From NCBI GenBank assembly GCA_039545355.1, contig BCJJ01000001.1, positions 2,168,570 to 2,232,569 on the forward strand: a DNA stretch of 64,000 nucleotides, read 5' to 3'. A program made the translations under genes and the position numbers. Within the stretch, counting starts at the first letter, position 1; each line of letters begins with the position of its first letter. Under the pieces are notes generated by a model. The model was not told the origin of the DNA. It ran no database searches and saw only the letters and a program-made list of their open reading frames with translations. Shown here one piece after another: positions 52,501-64,000 of the stretch. The stretch comes from Trichosporon coremiiforme (taxonomy: Eukaryota; Basidiomycota; Tremellomycetes; Trichosporonales; Trichosporonaceae).

Positions 52501-53532
52501 GTCTTCGCCTGCGTTCTCGAAGGGCCTTGTCAGTCCGAACAGTTCTCCGGACACACCGGGCAGCGAACCCCTCCGCTACTCCAAGCATCGGTGGCTCAAT
52601 GACCATCGGGTCCAGCGTTCCCGCGCTCGCGCGTTCGCATGCGGGCGTTACGGATATCCAAGGCAGTTGTCTAGGCAAAGTCACGGAAACTGATCGCTGA
52701 CCACGGGCTTGCATCGCCGAAGGGACGCCGTGGCCGCGCCGGCCGAATGCCCCGGATGAGCCGGACGACTTCTCCGGCCGCCAACCAGCCAGCGGCCAAC
52801 GTTCGGCACTTCCCGCTACCTGCCGGTTTCGTAACCCGTGCGCTCGTGCGGGGCTCGGTGACCTCGCTTGCCGCACCCTTTCCTCCCTCCGGATCCAAGA
52901 CATCGCCAGGAAACCGATGGCGGGTTTCAGCCATGGCCGCTGTCTCGGTCCCGAACACTGCCATCAACGTGCTCGCTACTGCCAATGGGTTCGAGCTATT
53001 CGTTCCTGCGAGGATCAGCGAGCGGATACGGGTGAAAGTGAGGGGGGGGCGGAGACTTGAGAGTTGGCTTTTTCACGATGGCCATTTGTTGTTGCTCAGC
53101 AAGTCAGCAGCGGCAGTGAGCACTATGAGTGCGGCCACGAAGACCTAATGGCGTACGGATTGGTCGGACTTCTGCTCGTCAGTGCTGGGGCCGCCGACCT
53201 GCCCCGGCCTATAGACTGCGCTGCTCCGTTCCGCTGAGCTGGGTCAGTTTGGCACTTCTACCAAATCACGCCGTTTGAGATTCAGTCTCCACTGACATAC
53301 CTTACGCTTATCTCAAGAGGACGCCCATGCCGGCACTGCTCGCTGCGCTCGCACGCACGTCTGATTCTTTTGCATAGCCGCACTAACCTACACCGAACCC
53401 GAGGCTCGGAATATACTAACTACTGACTGTAAACTCGTTTTAACTGCAGACGGGAGACGGGGACAAACACGGACAACTCACACCGGAGCTCATATATCAC
53501 TCTAGCGGAGTCTACGCTCATAGTGCGCACGC
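43541..53532. other. About 10-kb stretch with no supported gene
   Basis: Both strands hold only short frames, usually without ATG, without recognisable domains and with codon use unlike the genes. Local features are GACCTGAAA repeats near 43,680, TGGCGTAC repeats near 43,805-43,855, a GCATCACATGCTGC repeat at about 47,182 and 47,283, GCGAGATT repeats near 50,620, AGACTGAC repeats near 50,785, and a repeated GTGCGGGGCTCGGT at about 52,437 and 52,849. I see no LTR, integrase or reverse-transcriptase motif. Candidates are a gene desert, long non-coding transcription, decayed elements or a centromeric segment; nothing in the sequence decides. Confidence 0.45.
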
Positions 53533-55571
53533 TTACTCGTCCTTGGTGTCGTAGGATGAGTCGATGGGACCCATGAGAAGCTTAAGGAGCCAGAGCTCGG
53601 GGGTCAGGTCGATGCGCGACTTGCGCATCATCTCGGCCTGCTCCGCCTCGTAGTTGGAGGTGCAGTCGACGAGGTTGCCGACCTGGGGGTGGTTGTCGAG
53701 CGTCTCGAGGAAGGCCTGCGCCTTCTGGTCGTTGCCGACCTGGGCGAACTCTGTGCGGTGTTAGCAAAGAACGCGCGGCAACACACGGCAGCGCAGTCCT
53801 TGAGAATGCAAGCTACTGAACTGAATGCCAGCCACTAGCTTGGACTGCGCCGCGCAGACAACTCACGGTACGAGATAGCGTCGCTACCGTACCTCGAGTT
53901 GCGCAGCTCGTGGTCAGTGCGGAGGATGACGTTGAAGATCTCGTCCTTGTTCTCGCCGGCGGGGGTACCGTCGGTGATGGTGATGACGACGATGGGCTTC
54001 TGGAGCTGGCCGGAGCGGGCGGGGTTGAGAACGAGCGGCTGGATGACCTTGTTCATCAGGTTGGTGCCGAGGGGAGTGAGACCAGAGAACTTGACCTGCT
54101 GCAGGAGCTGCATGGCCTGCTGCTCGTTCGTGATGTTGTTGCCCTGCACGTTCGAGTTCATGAAGCGGACCTGGATGCCGTCGTGGTCGAAGAGCGAGGT
54201 CGCGTAAGCGACACGGCTGAGAATGCTGGCTGTTAGTTGAATGTCCTCGTGGACGACTCACAGCTTCAGGTCGTCAATACGCTCGCCGTTCTCCTCGAAC
54301 TGCATCGAGCCGGAGTCGTCAACGTAGAGAATGACGTCGAAGAGCGCAAGCTTGACCTGTACATGGTTAGAGCATGACACTGGGATAATCAGGGTCGCTA
54401 GTCACTCACCAGCTCAGTGGCAAGCTCGAGGGGCATGCGCCACTCCTGGGCGATCTTGGGGAGAGCGCCAGAAGCGGCGACGCGCTGAGCGACCTGCTCG
54501 AGCGAGCCAGGCGGGTAGAAGGCCTGGATCTTCTGCTGCACGGATGTTAGCGCCGCCTAATTATTCTAGCACCGTTACTCACGTCCTGGACACAAGTCTG
54601 GAGCTGCTGGAGAAGAACCTGGGCGCTGGGACCGCCTCCAGGAGCGGGAGCACCGCCGGCGGCGCCGCCGAAGCCACCAGCCTGCTGGCCGGGAGCTCCG
54701 TAGGGCTGCTGGCCAGGCTGGCCATACTGGCCCTGCTGCTGACCGTACTGACCCTGCTGCTGGCCGGGCTGTCCGTACTGACCAGGCTGCTGACCAGGCT
54801 GTCCATACTGACCAGGCTGCTGGCCGGGCTGTCCGTACTGGCCGGGCTGCTGGCCAGGCTGGCCGTACTGACCCTGCTGACCGGGCTGCTGGCCGTACTG
54901 GCCTTGCTGGCCAGGCTGCTGGCCGTAAGCGGGAGGGGCGCCGTACTGGCCCTGCTGTCCGGGCTGCTGTCCAGGCTGTCCGTACTGGCCCTGCTGCTGT
55001 CCGGGAGCGCCGTACTGGCCCTGCTGTCCGGACTGCTGGCCGTATTGACCCTGCTGTCCGGGCCTGTAGTAGTACATCAGCGGGTCGCTCTTGTGGAGGT
55101 AATGGGCGGGTAGTGGATGGATGGGGAGGGTTTGTCGATCAATTCCGAATGCCCTGTGGCTCGATTGATGGTCCATGGCGAGTAGCGACGTTGCAAGGTG
55201 CATTACGACGAGAGGGCCAGTGCGAGGTGCACGGGGATCCGTTCCTCACTACACTGCAGATCGTCATGGTGTAACGAACCATCGTCGCTACCACCGTCGG
55301 ACATCACAGCGCCCGGATTGCCGAAGCGCCATCCATCTACTCTGCACGCTGACAGACACACTTACCTCTGACCAGGAACAGGAGGGGCGCCGGCACCATA
55401 CTGTCCTCCAGGAGGAGGAGGAGCGCCGTACTGGCCAGCGCCTCCGGGAGGAGGGGGAGCACCACCGGGGGCGCCGTACTGGCCACCGGCGGGGGCACCG
55501 TAAGGGGCGGAAGCTCCTCCGGGAGCGCCGCCCGCGGCGTTGGCAGCTGCTAGCTTAGATGCGAGACCCAT
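53533..55571 (-). CDS. Von Willebrand factor A protein with Gly/Gln/Tyr repeats, 494 aa
   Basis: Exons on the minus strand are 55571-55366, 55063-54583, 54535-54410, 54356-54262, 54225-53867 and 53750-53533; the sum is an exact codon multiple. Residues 1-68 (MGLASKLAAANAAGG) are Gly/Pro/Ala/Tyr-rich. Residues about 69-205 are a run of PGQQGQYG and PGQQPGQYG repeats, prion-like in composition. A helical segment VLLQQLQTCVQDQKIQAFYP links to the vWA domain at about 265-430, with the metal-binding MIDAS start DVILYVDDSGSM, then FSGLTPLGTNLMNKVIQPLV and IVVITITDGTPAGEN. The C terminus (FAQVGNDQKAQAFLETLD and on) is conserved in fungal homologues of this kind. Such proteins bind partners through a metal ion; the partner is unknown. 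Intron 1 is 302 nt. Intron 2 ends in a tandem acceptor GCAGCAG, making one Gln optional. Confidence 0.9.
54690..55065 (-). repeat. Coding minisatellite of PGQQ-QYG units
   Basis: Imperfect tandem units of about 18-30 bp encoding PGQQ/QYGQ repeats within exon 2 of the vWA gene; such tracts often vary in length between strains. Confidence 0.85.
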
Positions 55572-57574
55572 GTTGAAGTGGCAAAGGTGTGGATGGGTGG
55601 GATGAGATGGGAAGAGAGAGTGAGACAAGTTGAGGTGGACGCCTTATGCCCATGTTGGTCAGAGCACCCGGCCAGCATACGGTATGGCTGCGCCCAGGAA
55701 TGACGCAGCAGGTCGCATAGGAGATCGCCTTAGAGTAGACATCGGCGACCGGCGAGCCAATCAGATTCAGTGATAAGAGGTCCACCGCACAGCTTGTATC
55801 GCATTTCCTTTGTCAGCCTCACGCCAACGTGGAATGCCAGGCTGTGGTCGCTGTGCGTCGCACCCCGAGGGCCGATTTCCCCACCAAGCCGGCGGCTCAC
55901 TGCCAAGCCAAGCCTTGCTGGTCCCTGCTTTGTTTCTTGGGTCTTGAGGGGCGTGGCATTTTAAGGCTCTTACCTAATACATCACGTGACTGATCTCCAT
56001 GGTTAGAGTTAATTGCTTCCGCCGTACGCATGGTCGCACGGTTGCCAATCAATAGACGACGATCAGCGCAAGACGTCGCGCGAAACCGCACTCTAAAGTT
56101 TTTGCAATTCTAAACCTTGACTGTGGATTTATGGGATTACCATGCAGTGTTAGTGAGGAGCGAAGATCTAGGAGGCGCCCATTAGCGGAGGCTGATTCGT
56201 CTTCCCAAGAGCACAAAAAGCTGCCTCGACGGGATCCTCGGGTGGGGTGCGTGCTTGTTGAGAATGAGCAGGGGTCGGGTCGAGGAAACCCATGCAGCCA
56301 CAGGGAGCAGAGTCGCGTTCAACCATACACGCGAGGAGTGGGAGCAGAGGCTCGCCAAGGACAAGCACTTGGCTGGCGCAGGACACCTCGCTGGATTAGG
56401 GTTTACTTGCTTTCTTGGTTGGCAGTGCACAGACTCCGTCCACGAGACTGCGCGAGACAGCAGATGACAGGTCGAGGGACTCGCCCGCACAGAAGGACTC
56501 ACTCATGACACCGAAGCTCCAACGGGAGGTGTCCGGATTCATGGCCAGCACGCCCAACGTGTGCGCCATAACATCAAGTACTCTTTCACACTTCCCCAGT
56601 AACCTGCTTCATGTATTGTGTCCACGCTAGTCATGCTGTACAGGCGAGCTCGCACGCGCTGTCCGTGCATCCACTGCCCAGAAAGAGCGCATGTGATATA
56701 CAGCATGCCCCGTTCCAGTCAGCGAACCCAGGGAGGTCGCCGCACCTCCACCCGCAGGCAGCGCCATTGGAGTCCTGCAGGCATCCAGGCATCCAGGCAT
56801 GCCAGCCAGTCAGCCCCAGCCTGTGCCCTCCGCCCTCCGCACCCTCTGTCATCTTTTCCTTCTTTCTCTATTTCATCTTCCTCAACGCCTGTTCACAACT
56901 TCACTCCGACTTCCCTCCCTCCCCCTCTCTCCTGTCTCCCCCTGTTCCGACCACCCCTTGACATCACGACGAACCTCGACGACGTCTTGTTTAACGACTC
57001 CACGATCTGCACAACCACCTGCACCACCTACAACAATCCATCCCTGCATTCACCCACAACAAACTCCCCATACACAACAACCCACACACAACCTCTCTCA
57101 CCCGCATCCACCTCTCGCATTAGCACCCAGAGTCTCTCTCTCTGTGTCATCTCCACCGCCCAAACAGACAACATTGCATTTCCAACTCCGACGCTAACGG
57201 CCTCGGTCCTCACCGCAAACCTAGTTCCCGTTTCCTGTCTCCCGTCCTTTTCGACCCCCTAACACGTCAACGGTCGACCAACGTGACGACCGAGTCTCAG
57301 TGACAGTCTTCCATTCGACTCCACCTGTCACCGCACATCGGACTAACCGCGTTCGTGACGTCTCTTTCCAGGTCGCTTTGTGATCTATTCATATTCCAAC
57401 GCCACCCCCTTCCAACCGACTTGGTTGTTTCAAGGGTACCTTCCAGGCTCTGTTTACACACACCTGTTTCCCTTCGACGACAATCACGAACTAGCTGGGT
57501 TACACACCGACCCCGACGTCTCCTGTGCTTAAGCCCATTTGTTTTCTGTGGCTTCCTTGGATCAAACTAGCATC
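55572..57574. other. 2-kb divergent promoter between the vWA and RRM/R3H genes
   Basis: No ORF is supported. The right half (56,800-57,540) is strongly C/T/A-rich on the plus strand (CTCTCTCCTGTCTCCCC, CACAACAACCCACACAC), consistent with a long promoter or long 5' leader of the RNA-binding gene. Confidence 0.5.
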
Positions 57575-59454
57575 ATGAGTCATCAACACTCTTCCCCGCC
57601 TCTGCCCAACCTGCAGTCGCTGTCCATCAACCCCTCCCCGTACGGAGAGTACCCGTACAACAACGTGTTCGGTCCCCCTGTCGCGACGCCGTCGGGTGCT
57701 CCTACTCGTGGCTGGACGAGCAGCCCCAAGCAGCGCGGTTCTCGCTCCGGAATCCCTTCCGTAAGTTGACATCATGCCGGCAGGACTGTCTGTTTAGGAC
57801 TTGATTTGGTGTAAACATTCTTACTCCCCGAACTGTATCCGGGACACCAAAGCTGACGGTTTTGCAGGCTTGGTTTGATCCTCAGGTCACGGAGAATGGC
57901 GGTGGCGGTCACCACTACGACGTGTTCCGCCGCGGTGACGGAGCGTCGCCCACCATCTCGGCTCCGTCTACAGCCAGCTCTGGTGCGACTCCGGCGCAGC
58001 CGTACTACCCCGCTTTCAGCATCGACCCGTTCCCCTCCATGGGCCTGGCGCCCTCGCCTCCCCCCTCCGTTCCCTACGGAATGGCTCCGGGATCGGCTGC
58101 CTTCGCTCCCTTCGCCTCGCAGCATGTCACTTCGATGCCGCAACGTCCGACTCAGTGGCGTGGAATGATCCCCACCCCTGATGACGATGTCATTCCGACG
58201 GCGATCGTCATCAAGAACATTCCGTTCGCCGTGTCGCGTGAGACGCTTCTGGCCATCATTGAGTCGCTCGGTGCTCCCCTGCCGTACGCGTTCAACTACC
58301 ACCACGACAATGGCGTCTTCCGCGGCCTTGCGTTCGCCAACTTCCGCGCTCCCGAGGAAGCCGCCAGCGTCGTTGCAGCTTTGAATGGCTACGACGTGCA
58401 GGGTCGCAAGCTCCGCGTCGAGTACAAGAAGGTTCTCCAACCCGGGGAGAAGGACCGCATCGAGCGCGAGAAGGCCATCAAGCGCATGAAGAGCATGCAG
58501 CTCGACTCGGTCAAGACCCCCATCGAGCCATCGCACTCTCACAGCAACGCGCACAACAACTCGCACGGCAATTCGCACAACAACATGCAGCGTAACGGCC
58601 ATCACCAGCAGGTGTCTTACGGCGACTCGTCCAACGATGATCGCAGCCCGACCCAGTCGTCCGGCTCCAACAAGTCCGACACCCTCCCGGTTTCGCTTGA
58701 CCTCAATGACCCGGCGACGCTGTCAATCTACAACATGGTTTACATGTTCAAGGAGGACCGTATGCGCGACGAGCTGGTTCTTTCCAGGAACCTCTCACCG
58801 ACTGAGCGCCGCATCGTGCACCTCGTTGCCCAGAAGTTGTCTTTGACCAGCGTCACTAAGGGTGACGGCGACGGTAAGCATGTCGTGGTCACTAAGGACA
58901 CGCCAAAGTCGACCCAGTCGACTACGCACACGAGCTACCTCCAGCCCTATCCCGAAGGCAACGGTCACGGCCTGCGCATTAAGAAATCGATGCCGGACTT
59001 GCGCGGCTTCAACGGCCCTGTCGTCGCTCGCGACCCTGCTCGCAGTCTCACCCCGCAGCGCTCTTCCGGCAACCTGCGTGAGACCGCTGTCGCTGGCGTT
59101 GTTGGCGGTCGCGACTACTCGTCCATGGGTGCGTCGCACGGCCGCCGCCTGCTTGGATCAGGCACCTTCAACAGCTTCTTCGGTGCGCCTGTCGGTGCCC
59201 CGCCCGTCCCTCCTCTTCCTGCGTCGCTGAGCGACTTGCACGGAGATTCGGGTTCGCAGCCTCTGCGCAACCCTCGCGGCCCCGTCGGCGAGTCGCGCGG
59301 TTTCTCGTCTGGTACCTTCCCGCGCGTCGCCAGCTCGCTCCGTGGTGTCCCCGGCTCTCTGGCTCTCCCCCGCGACACGCTCAGCCGTCGCCTCAGTGAG
59401 GAGGACGAGCAGGACTCTTCGCGCGCCAACGCCCGCGAGGAGCTTGATATCTAG
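57575..59454 (+). CDS. RNA-binding protein with RRM and R3H domains, 590 aa
   Basis: Exons are 57575-57760 and 57868-59454 with a 107-nt intron. The ATG at 57575 begins MSHQHSSPPLPNLQS; the open frame before it has no ATG. An RRM lies at about residues 173-250, with RNP2-like IVIKNI and RNP1-like RGLAFANF, preceded by TPDDDVIPTA. The linker is His/Asn/Ser-rich. An R3H domain follows at about 340-405 (DPATLSIYNMVYMFKEDRMRDE and SPTERRIVHLVAQKL). The C terminus is disordered with GLRIKKSMPDLRGF and many RS/SP sites. RRM plus R3H with this order is known in fungal proteins of the Cip2/Pin4 kind that act in mRNA control during stress and the cell cycle; the exact orthologue is not settled here. 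R3H has the Arg-x3-His-type signature RIVHL. Confidence 0.9.
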
Positions 59455-61767
59455 GAGAGCAAATCGCTCGTCCTGGACCTGTCAACTGACAAGTGCACCC
59501 CGCTGCGCGCCCGTCGGCTGCACAAGTCAAGCCCCAGCCTGTCGGGGATGCGCCTTCATGCGCGCACCCTGAGCCTTCGACCACACTCCTCTCCTCGTCG
59601 CAAGATGAGTCTCCCCGCCCTTCTGTCTCCCCCGACCCGATCTGTGCCCAGCATCGAAGTCTCGAGCGAGTCTAGCTGAACGAGTACGACCTGCAACGTC
59701 GCAACGTCTCAACACGGCGTCAAAACCCACCCCTTTCCATAGAGAGAACGCCTGAAATGACCGCCACGCAAACCCTCAATCTTCCCCTCACTCGTTTCCT
59801 CCTCTCCCTCCCCTCTTTCACCCTCCACCTCCTTCCATGATGAGCATTATATTATCCATACTGCCCCGTCTTGAACTATGTCTGGCCAACAGGCGGAGAA
59901 ATGTACTTGTACCGACAGAGTGAACGCGAGCGCGAACGAGGTCACGTCACAAAGCCATACAACAGAATATGCACAGAACATTTCATTTCTGAATCCTTGG
60001 TTACGAGCTATCACGGGCGCGTGGAGGAGACAAACACGACGCGTAAGCGAGTCCACCACGCGAGGAGTCTAAATGGGAGGACTCGAAGCATAAACCCAAA
60101 GTGTGCCGTGGTGTGCAACGTGTGCAACATGTGCAGTGCGCGGTGTGCAGTGCGCAGAGTGTGCAGAGTATACAAGCGAGCCGTACTCGAAGTGTCAGGC
60201 TGGACACTCACGGCATGAGACGAGGGCGTAGGGTGGGCGAGGATCAGAGCGAGGCACGCAATGGGAACGAGCATACGTTCCTTGCTTGCGCTGCCCCAGC
60301 TTCCCAATAGTCATCCCTGTGTGCCTCGGTCTCGCGTGGTGCGAGAGCTTCGAATTCTTCTGCGACGTTTTCCTCCCCGTCTTCACAACGCTCACAGGAC
60401 ATACAGGCCAAGGAGGCTATACGTGCGGGGAATAACAAAGCGGTCTTTCCCACACCCACTCACTCATACGATGCAAAGGGCCGAAAGGCAGAGAGCAGCG
60501 ATGAGGCAGGAACGGGTTGTGTGCCTTAACAACGCAGTGGCCGAGGGACGCACAGGAGAGACGCACTGTCGCACTGTTAAAGGACAGTCCGAGTCGGACA
60601 AACAACTCCCCGACGATCCAGACAACTTTCTGCTTCAAGAACGTCCAGGCTCTCTGGTCTGAAGCTCTGCAGGATTTGGTTCCAGAACTCTGGATAGGTG
60701 TTCTCGTAAGATTCCCGTTGCCAGTTTCAGTTGTACTAGAATGCGACTGCAGGCCGAGGAAGGAAGGTACCAGTCACCTTTGAATTGGAAGGTCTCGAAG
60801 GTCTCGAAGAAGTACGGCATGAGGAGGTACGGCATGAGGCAAGGATCGACCCCAGATCTGGCGTGGAAGGGGGACACCGGTTTCTACGGAACTGTGGAAG
60901 GACCGGAACGGGGCTGGAATCGGTCAACTGGAGGAGAGGACGAGAGTACGAGAGATGGGTGACTCACATCTGGGCAGAATGGACTGGGGTGAACACGGGT
61001 TACATGTCCCCGAGGGCTGGAGCTGGGCAAGAGTACGTCTCCGCCGCGTTTTGTCCACTCTCAACCTTGAGAGTGAGTGGTCGCAACACTTGCTGCCTGA
61101 TTCAGCGGCCTAGCTTTGCTCTCAGCAACGACAGTCAGCGGCCACCCACCTCCTGCATCCCCATCGCTGCTGCGAAGGTGAGATGCTCCGTGCACATCGT
61201 TTCTCACTCTGCGAGTGTGCACAGCCCATTGTCTCACCTCGCTTGGACATTCGGAGCCGTAGTGAGAGCCTTCGGTGAGTCTCGGCGTCGGAGATATCCG
61301 TCGCCACTCGGTGCCCAAGCAGTCTTACGGCCGTCGAGCACACATTGTCTGATCTCGGCGCCCATCGCCAGCGTCGCAGATGCAGTAACACAAATCCCCT
61401 CCTCGTCATGACCAGGTCTCGGGCCCCGCTTCCCCACCCCACTCAATTAGCTCCGTTGGATCCCTCCTCCGTGAAAGTGCGGAGATGTCCACTGTCTGTG
61501 CGCACGAGTATGTCACGGGACACCTACCTCAACTTCGGACAGTGGGATTCGGGTTTCAAAACTGGGTAGTAGCCGGCTATCAAGATTCCTCGGCGATGAG
61601 CGACCACCGTGGGGTGTGGGGCACTTATAGACGTCTTAGGCCCACCTTGGTGCTTGCCTTTTTCCTCTCCACTTGCTCTTGACCTGCATATCTTGCTACG
61701 TACACTCCCCAGCACACGCGCACACGCCTATACGCAGCCAACAAGACAAAGCGAGACAAAGTCCAGC
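59455..61767. other. 2.3-kb intergenic region
   Basis: No supported gene. A stretch at 60,100-60,180 carries GTGTGCA/GTGCGCAGTG repeats. A plus-strand frame at 60,785-61,411 and a minus-strand frame at 60,244-60,459 (with an acidic SCERCEDGEENVAEE segment) lack ATG starts in convincing positions or joinable exons. The monooxygenase promoter is at the right end. Confidence 0.45.
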
Positions 61768-63749
61768 ATGACCCGCGACGAGGCCAGCAACGCCCGCTCC
61801 GCCCTCGAAGGGCCGAACGGCGACCCCGAGGCGATCGGGTACGAGATCCCCGCCTTTCCCCTCGGGACGAGGCGCAAGGTGCGCGTGATCACGATCGGAG
61901 GCGGCGCCAGCGCAATCACGATGGCGTACCAGATCAAGAAACACGCCGAGAACGTCGACATGGTCGCGTACGAGAAGTCCCCAGAGCTGGGAGGGACGTG
62001 GTACGACAACAGGTGGGTCTCAGCCGCGGCTTAGTGCCCGGGCTAAGAGGACTGCCGCCATTGAAGACCCGATAAGTGTCGGTGAAGACGTCTGGTCTCT
62101 TGTCTTGCGGACAAACTCCGCTTCCCCGTCCATAATGAGGTGCTAATCGACAGGTACCCCGGGTGCGCGTGCGATGTGCCCTCTCACGCGTACCAGTTCA
62201 GTTACCAGCCCTACTCCGGCTGGTCGCGGTTCTACTCTGGCTCGCCCGAGATTTGCGCCTACATGAACTCGATTGTGGACGACCACGGGCTCCGCGACAT
62301 GTTCAAGGTTAGCCACGAGGTCATCCGCGCACACTGGGACGACAAGACGAGCGAGTGGGTCGTCAAGGTCAAGGGCCCGAACGGCGAGTTTGAAGATCGG
62401 GCCGAGTTTCTCGTCAACGGGAGCGGAATCTTGAAGTGAGTGGGCTCTGGCAGGCATACAGGCTAGCTGCACTCGCTGTGTTCGTCTTGCTGACGTGAAG
62501 CAACTGGAAGTGGCCCGACATCGAGGGCATCGAGTCCTTCAAGGGCAAGCTGATGCACACGGCGCAGTGGGACGACAGCTACGACTTTGCCGGGAAGAAC
62601 ATTGCCGTGATCGGTGTCGGTTCCTCGGCCGTACAGGTCATCCCTCAACTGCAGAAACGTGTCGAGCACATGACGTGTTTCATCCGCTCGGGGGCTTGGA
62701 TCACCGACGGCGGCGCAGCGGCCAAGTACGCCGGCCCGAACGGGGCAAACAAGGACTACACGGACGCGGAGAAGGCGCTCTGGGCGGCCGACCCCGAGGA
62801 GTTCCTCAAGTACAGGAAGGAGGTGGAGCAGGAGGTGAATGCCCGCTATCGCATGTACCTGAAGGAGGAGGAGCTGCAGAAGCAAGTGCGCGCCTTTGCG
62901 GAGCAGCGCATGACGGAGCGACTGGCGAAGAAACCCGAGCTCGCCGCGCTCCTCACGCCCAAGTTCGCCCTGGGGTGCCGTCGCCTGACGCCCGGTAACG
63001 GCTTCCTCGAGTCGCTGTGCGAGGACAACGTGACCGTCGTCTCGAACCCCATCGCCCGCATCACGGAGAAGGGCCTCGAGACCCGGGACGGCATGCACGT
63101 CGACGTCGACGCCATCGTGTGCGCGACCGGCTTTGATGTGTCCCTCCTGCCCCGCTTCCCCTTCTTCGGCCGCGAGGGCGCCGACCTCCGTAAGCGCTGG
63201 AGCGAGGGATTCGTCGAGGGCTACATGTCGCTCATGGTGCCCGACTTCCCGAATTACTTCACCTTCCTCGGCCCCTCGGCGCCCGTCGCACACGGCTCGC
63301 TGACGCAGACCATCGAGCGCTGCAGTATCTGGATGCTGAAGGCGATCTCCAAGATGCAGGCCGAGGGCGTGGCGAGCATCGCCCCCAAGGCGGACATCAC
63401 GCGCAAGTTCAACATCCACCGCAACGCGCTCATGCCCACTACGGTGTGGAGCTCCACTTGCAGCTCGTGGTACAAGAATGGCAAGGCGAATGGACCCGTC
63501 ATGGCCATTCATCCGGGAAGCAAGCTGCACTTCTTCGAGATGATCCGGGAACCGCGCTTCGAGGACATGGACATCGAGTACATTGGCGACAACCCGTTCG
63601 CGTACCTCGGTAACGGGTTCTCGCTCGTCGAACTCGAGGACGACTGCGACCACTCGTGGTACGTGTCCAAGCCCTGGGACGGTAGCTTGCCGTACGACAG
63701 GCCGAAGAAGCCTACCGAGGAAGCCAACAAGCAGGCCCAGAAAGTGTAG
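61768..63749 (+). CDS. Baeyer-Villiger-type flavin monooxygenase, 591 aa
   Basis: FAD- and NADPH-dependent enzyme of the class that inserts oxygen next to ketones. Exons are 61768-62012, 62154-62435 and 62501-63749; the sum is an exact codon multiple. Dinucleotide-binding motifs are GGGASA (residues 44-49, FAD) and GVGSSA (214-219, NADPH). Between them are GGTWYDNRYPGCACDVPSH, typical of the family, and the class fingerprint F-x-G-x3-H-x3-W (Phe189 to Trp199, FKGKLMHTAQWD). The conserved ATGFDVS follows near residue 405. Substrate cannot be told; fungal relatives act on steroids, cyclic ketones or lipids. No signal peptide or membrane segment. Introns of 141 and 65 nt. A long antisense frame (62463-63941) is a GC shadow. 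The gene stands alone, with no metabolic cluster around it. Confidence 0.93.
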
Positions 63750-64000
63750 GTAGCCCGTACCTTCAGATGCTTTTACGTTGTAGTGCAAAGTTGTAGATGT
63801 TACGAAGTGATCTCGGTGTGTATGCATGCAGTGGTTTCCCAGTTCATTGTCGTTCAACATGGCCTTTTCAGGGCACGGAAGAGTTGTTGGCTGTGGGGAG
63901 CTGCGGCCCCGCAGTCGTCGCAATCGACAGGCTGTTGACACCTACTGATGCCCGCGAAACGCTTTGCCCCTACTCCTCACTCTCCTGCATTGTCCTCTCC
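63750..64000. other. 3' flank of the monooxygenase gene
   Basis: Terminal 250 bases. AT-richer sequence just after the stop is likely the 3' UTR; nothing else seen. Confidence 0.5.

Noticed and set aside
43541..53532. Calling the gene desert a centromere
   Set aside because: Lack of genes alone is not enough; no retrotransposon clusters or satellite are visible, so I list it only as one possibility.
54262..54356. YVDD string, reminiscent of reverse transcriptase
   Set aside because: It is part of DVILYVDDSGSM, the metal-binding start of a von Willebrand A domain, with the rest of that fold following.
60244..61411. Possible small genes between the RNA-binding gene and the monooxygenase (acidic Cys-containing frame; signal-peptide-like MLVPIACLALILA on the minus strand near 60,270)
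   Set aside because: Exons could not be joined into a complete gene; starts and stops conflict and codon use is not convincing.
62463..63941. Long minus-strand open frame (492 aa) over the monooxygenase gene; likewise 1141-2757 over the zinc-finger gene and 20440-21513 over the deubiquitinase
   Set aside because: These are mirror frames of strongly biased GC-rich coding sequence; they have no domain or coherent composition, while the opposite strand encodes a clear family.

Overview
This window looks like nuclear DNA of a basidiomycete yeast. Tremellomycetes, and within them a Trichosporonales-type genome, is my best guess. The reasons are GC-rich coding sequence with C/G-ending codons, intron-dense genes with many very short introns (36 to 65 nt), donors of the form GTGAGT or GTGAGCT, branch sites CTAAC or CTGAC placed only a few bases before the acceptor AG, and typical fungal proteins. 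The taxonomic placement is inference; no rRNA or other marker is present.

Layout, left to right. 1-2.9 kb: a CCCH zinc-finger gene (+). 2.9-8.5 kb: nearly gene-free. 8.6-9.9 kb: a low-complexity Ser/Pro-rich protein (+). 10.5-12.3 kb: ATG3, the autophagy E2-like enzyme, ten exons (-). 13.4-18.6 kb: a 1,718-aa Bud4/anillin-like septin-ring protein with a PH domain (+). 19.2-22.4 kb: a Ubp3/USP10-type deubiquitinase (-). 23.1-24.2 kb: fibrillarin (+). 24.7-29.45 kb: a degenerate tandem array with a period near 40 bp, split at 25,573-27,329 by a complete Tc1-like DNA transposon with perfect 27-bp terminal inverted repeats and a TA target duplication. 29.5-30.9 kb: an unrecognised protein with a signal-peptide-like N terminus (-). 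31.5-33.5 kb: an alpha/beta hydrolase (-) with a 1,001-bp intron. 34.1-35.7 kb: a Ysc84-family lipid-binding protein (+). 35.7-36.9 kb: a pirin (-). 36.9-41.1 kb: gene-poor with many short tandem repeats. 41.1-42.5 kb: a second Ser/Pro-rich protein (-). 42.5-53.5 kb: an 11-kb stretch with no gene I can support. 53.5-55.6 kb: a von Willebrand factor A protein with a Gly/Gln/Tyr repeat region (-). 57.6-59.5 kb: an RRM plus R3H RNA-binding protein (+). 61.8-63.7 kb: a Baeyer-Villiger-type flavin monooxygenase (+).

The recognised genes are mostly housekeeping (autophagy, cytokinesis, ubiquitin removal, rRNA methylation, membrane/actin, RNA binding) and do not form a pathway cluster.

The most unusual structure is the 40-bp array. 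Read on the minus strand, each unit carries an intron branch/acceptor signal (AGCTGACCCACAG), about 3 nt (often ACG), then an intron donor (GTGAGCT). This makes it look like a string of 36-38-nt minimal introns separated by micro-exons. The same signals border real introns of ATG3 and of the gene at 30.6 kb. Modules of the same type sit in antisense orientation inside a 1-kb intron at 32-33 kb. I propose an introner-like (intron-generating) repeat array; a minisatellite that merely resembles splice sites is the main alternative.
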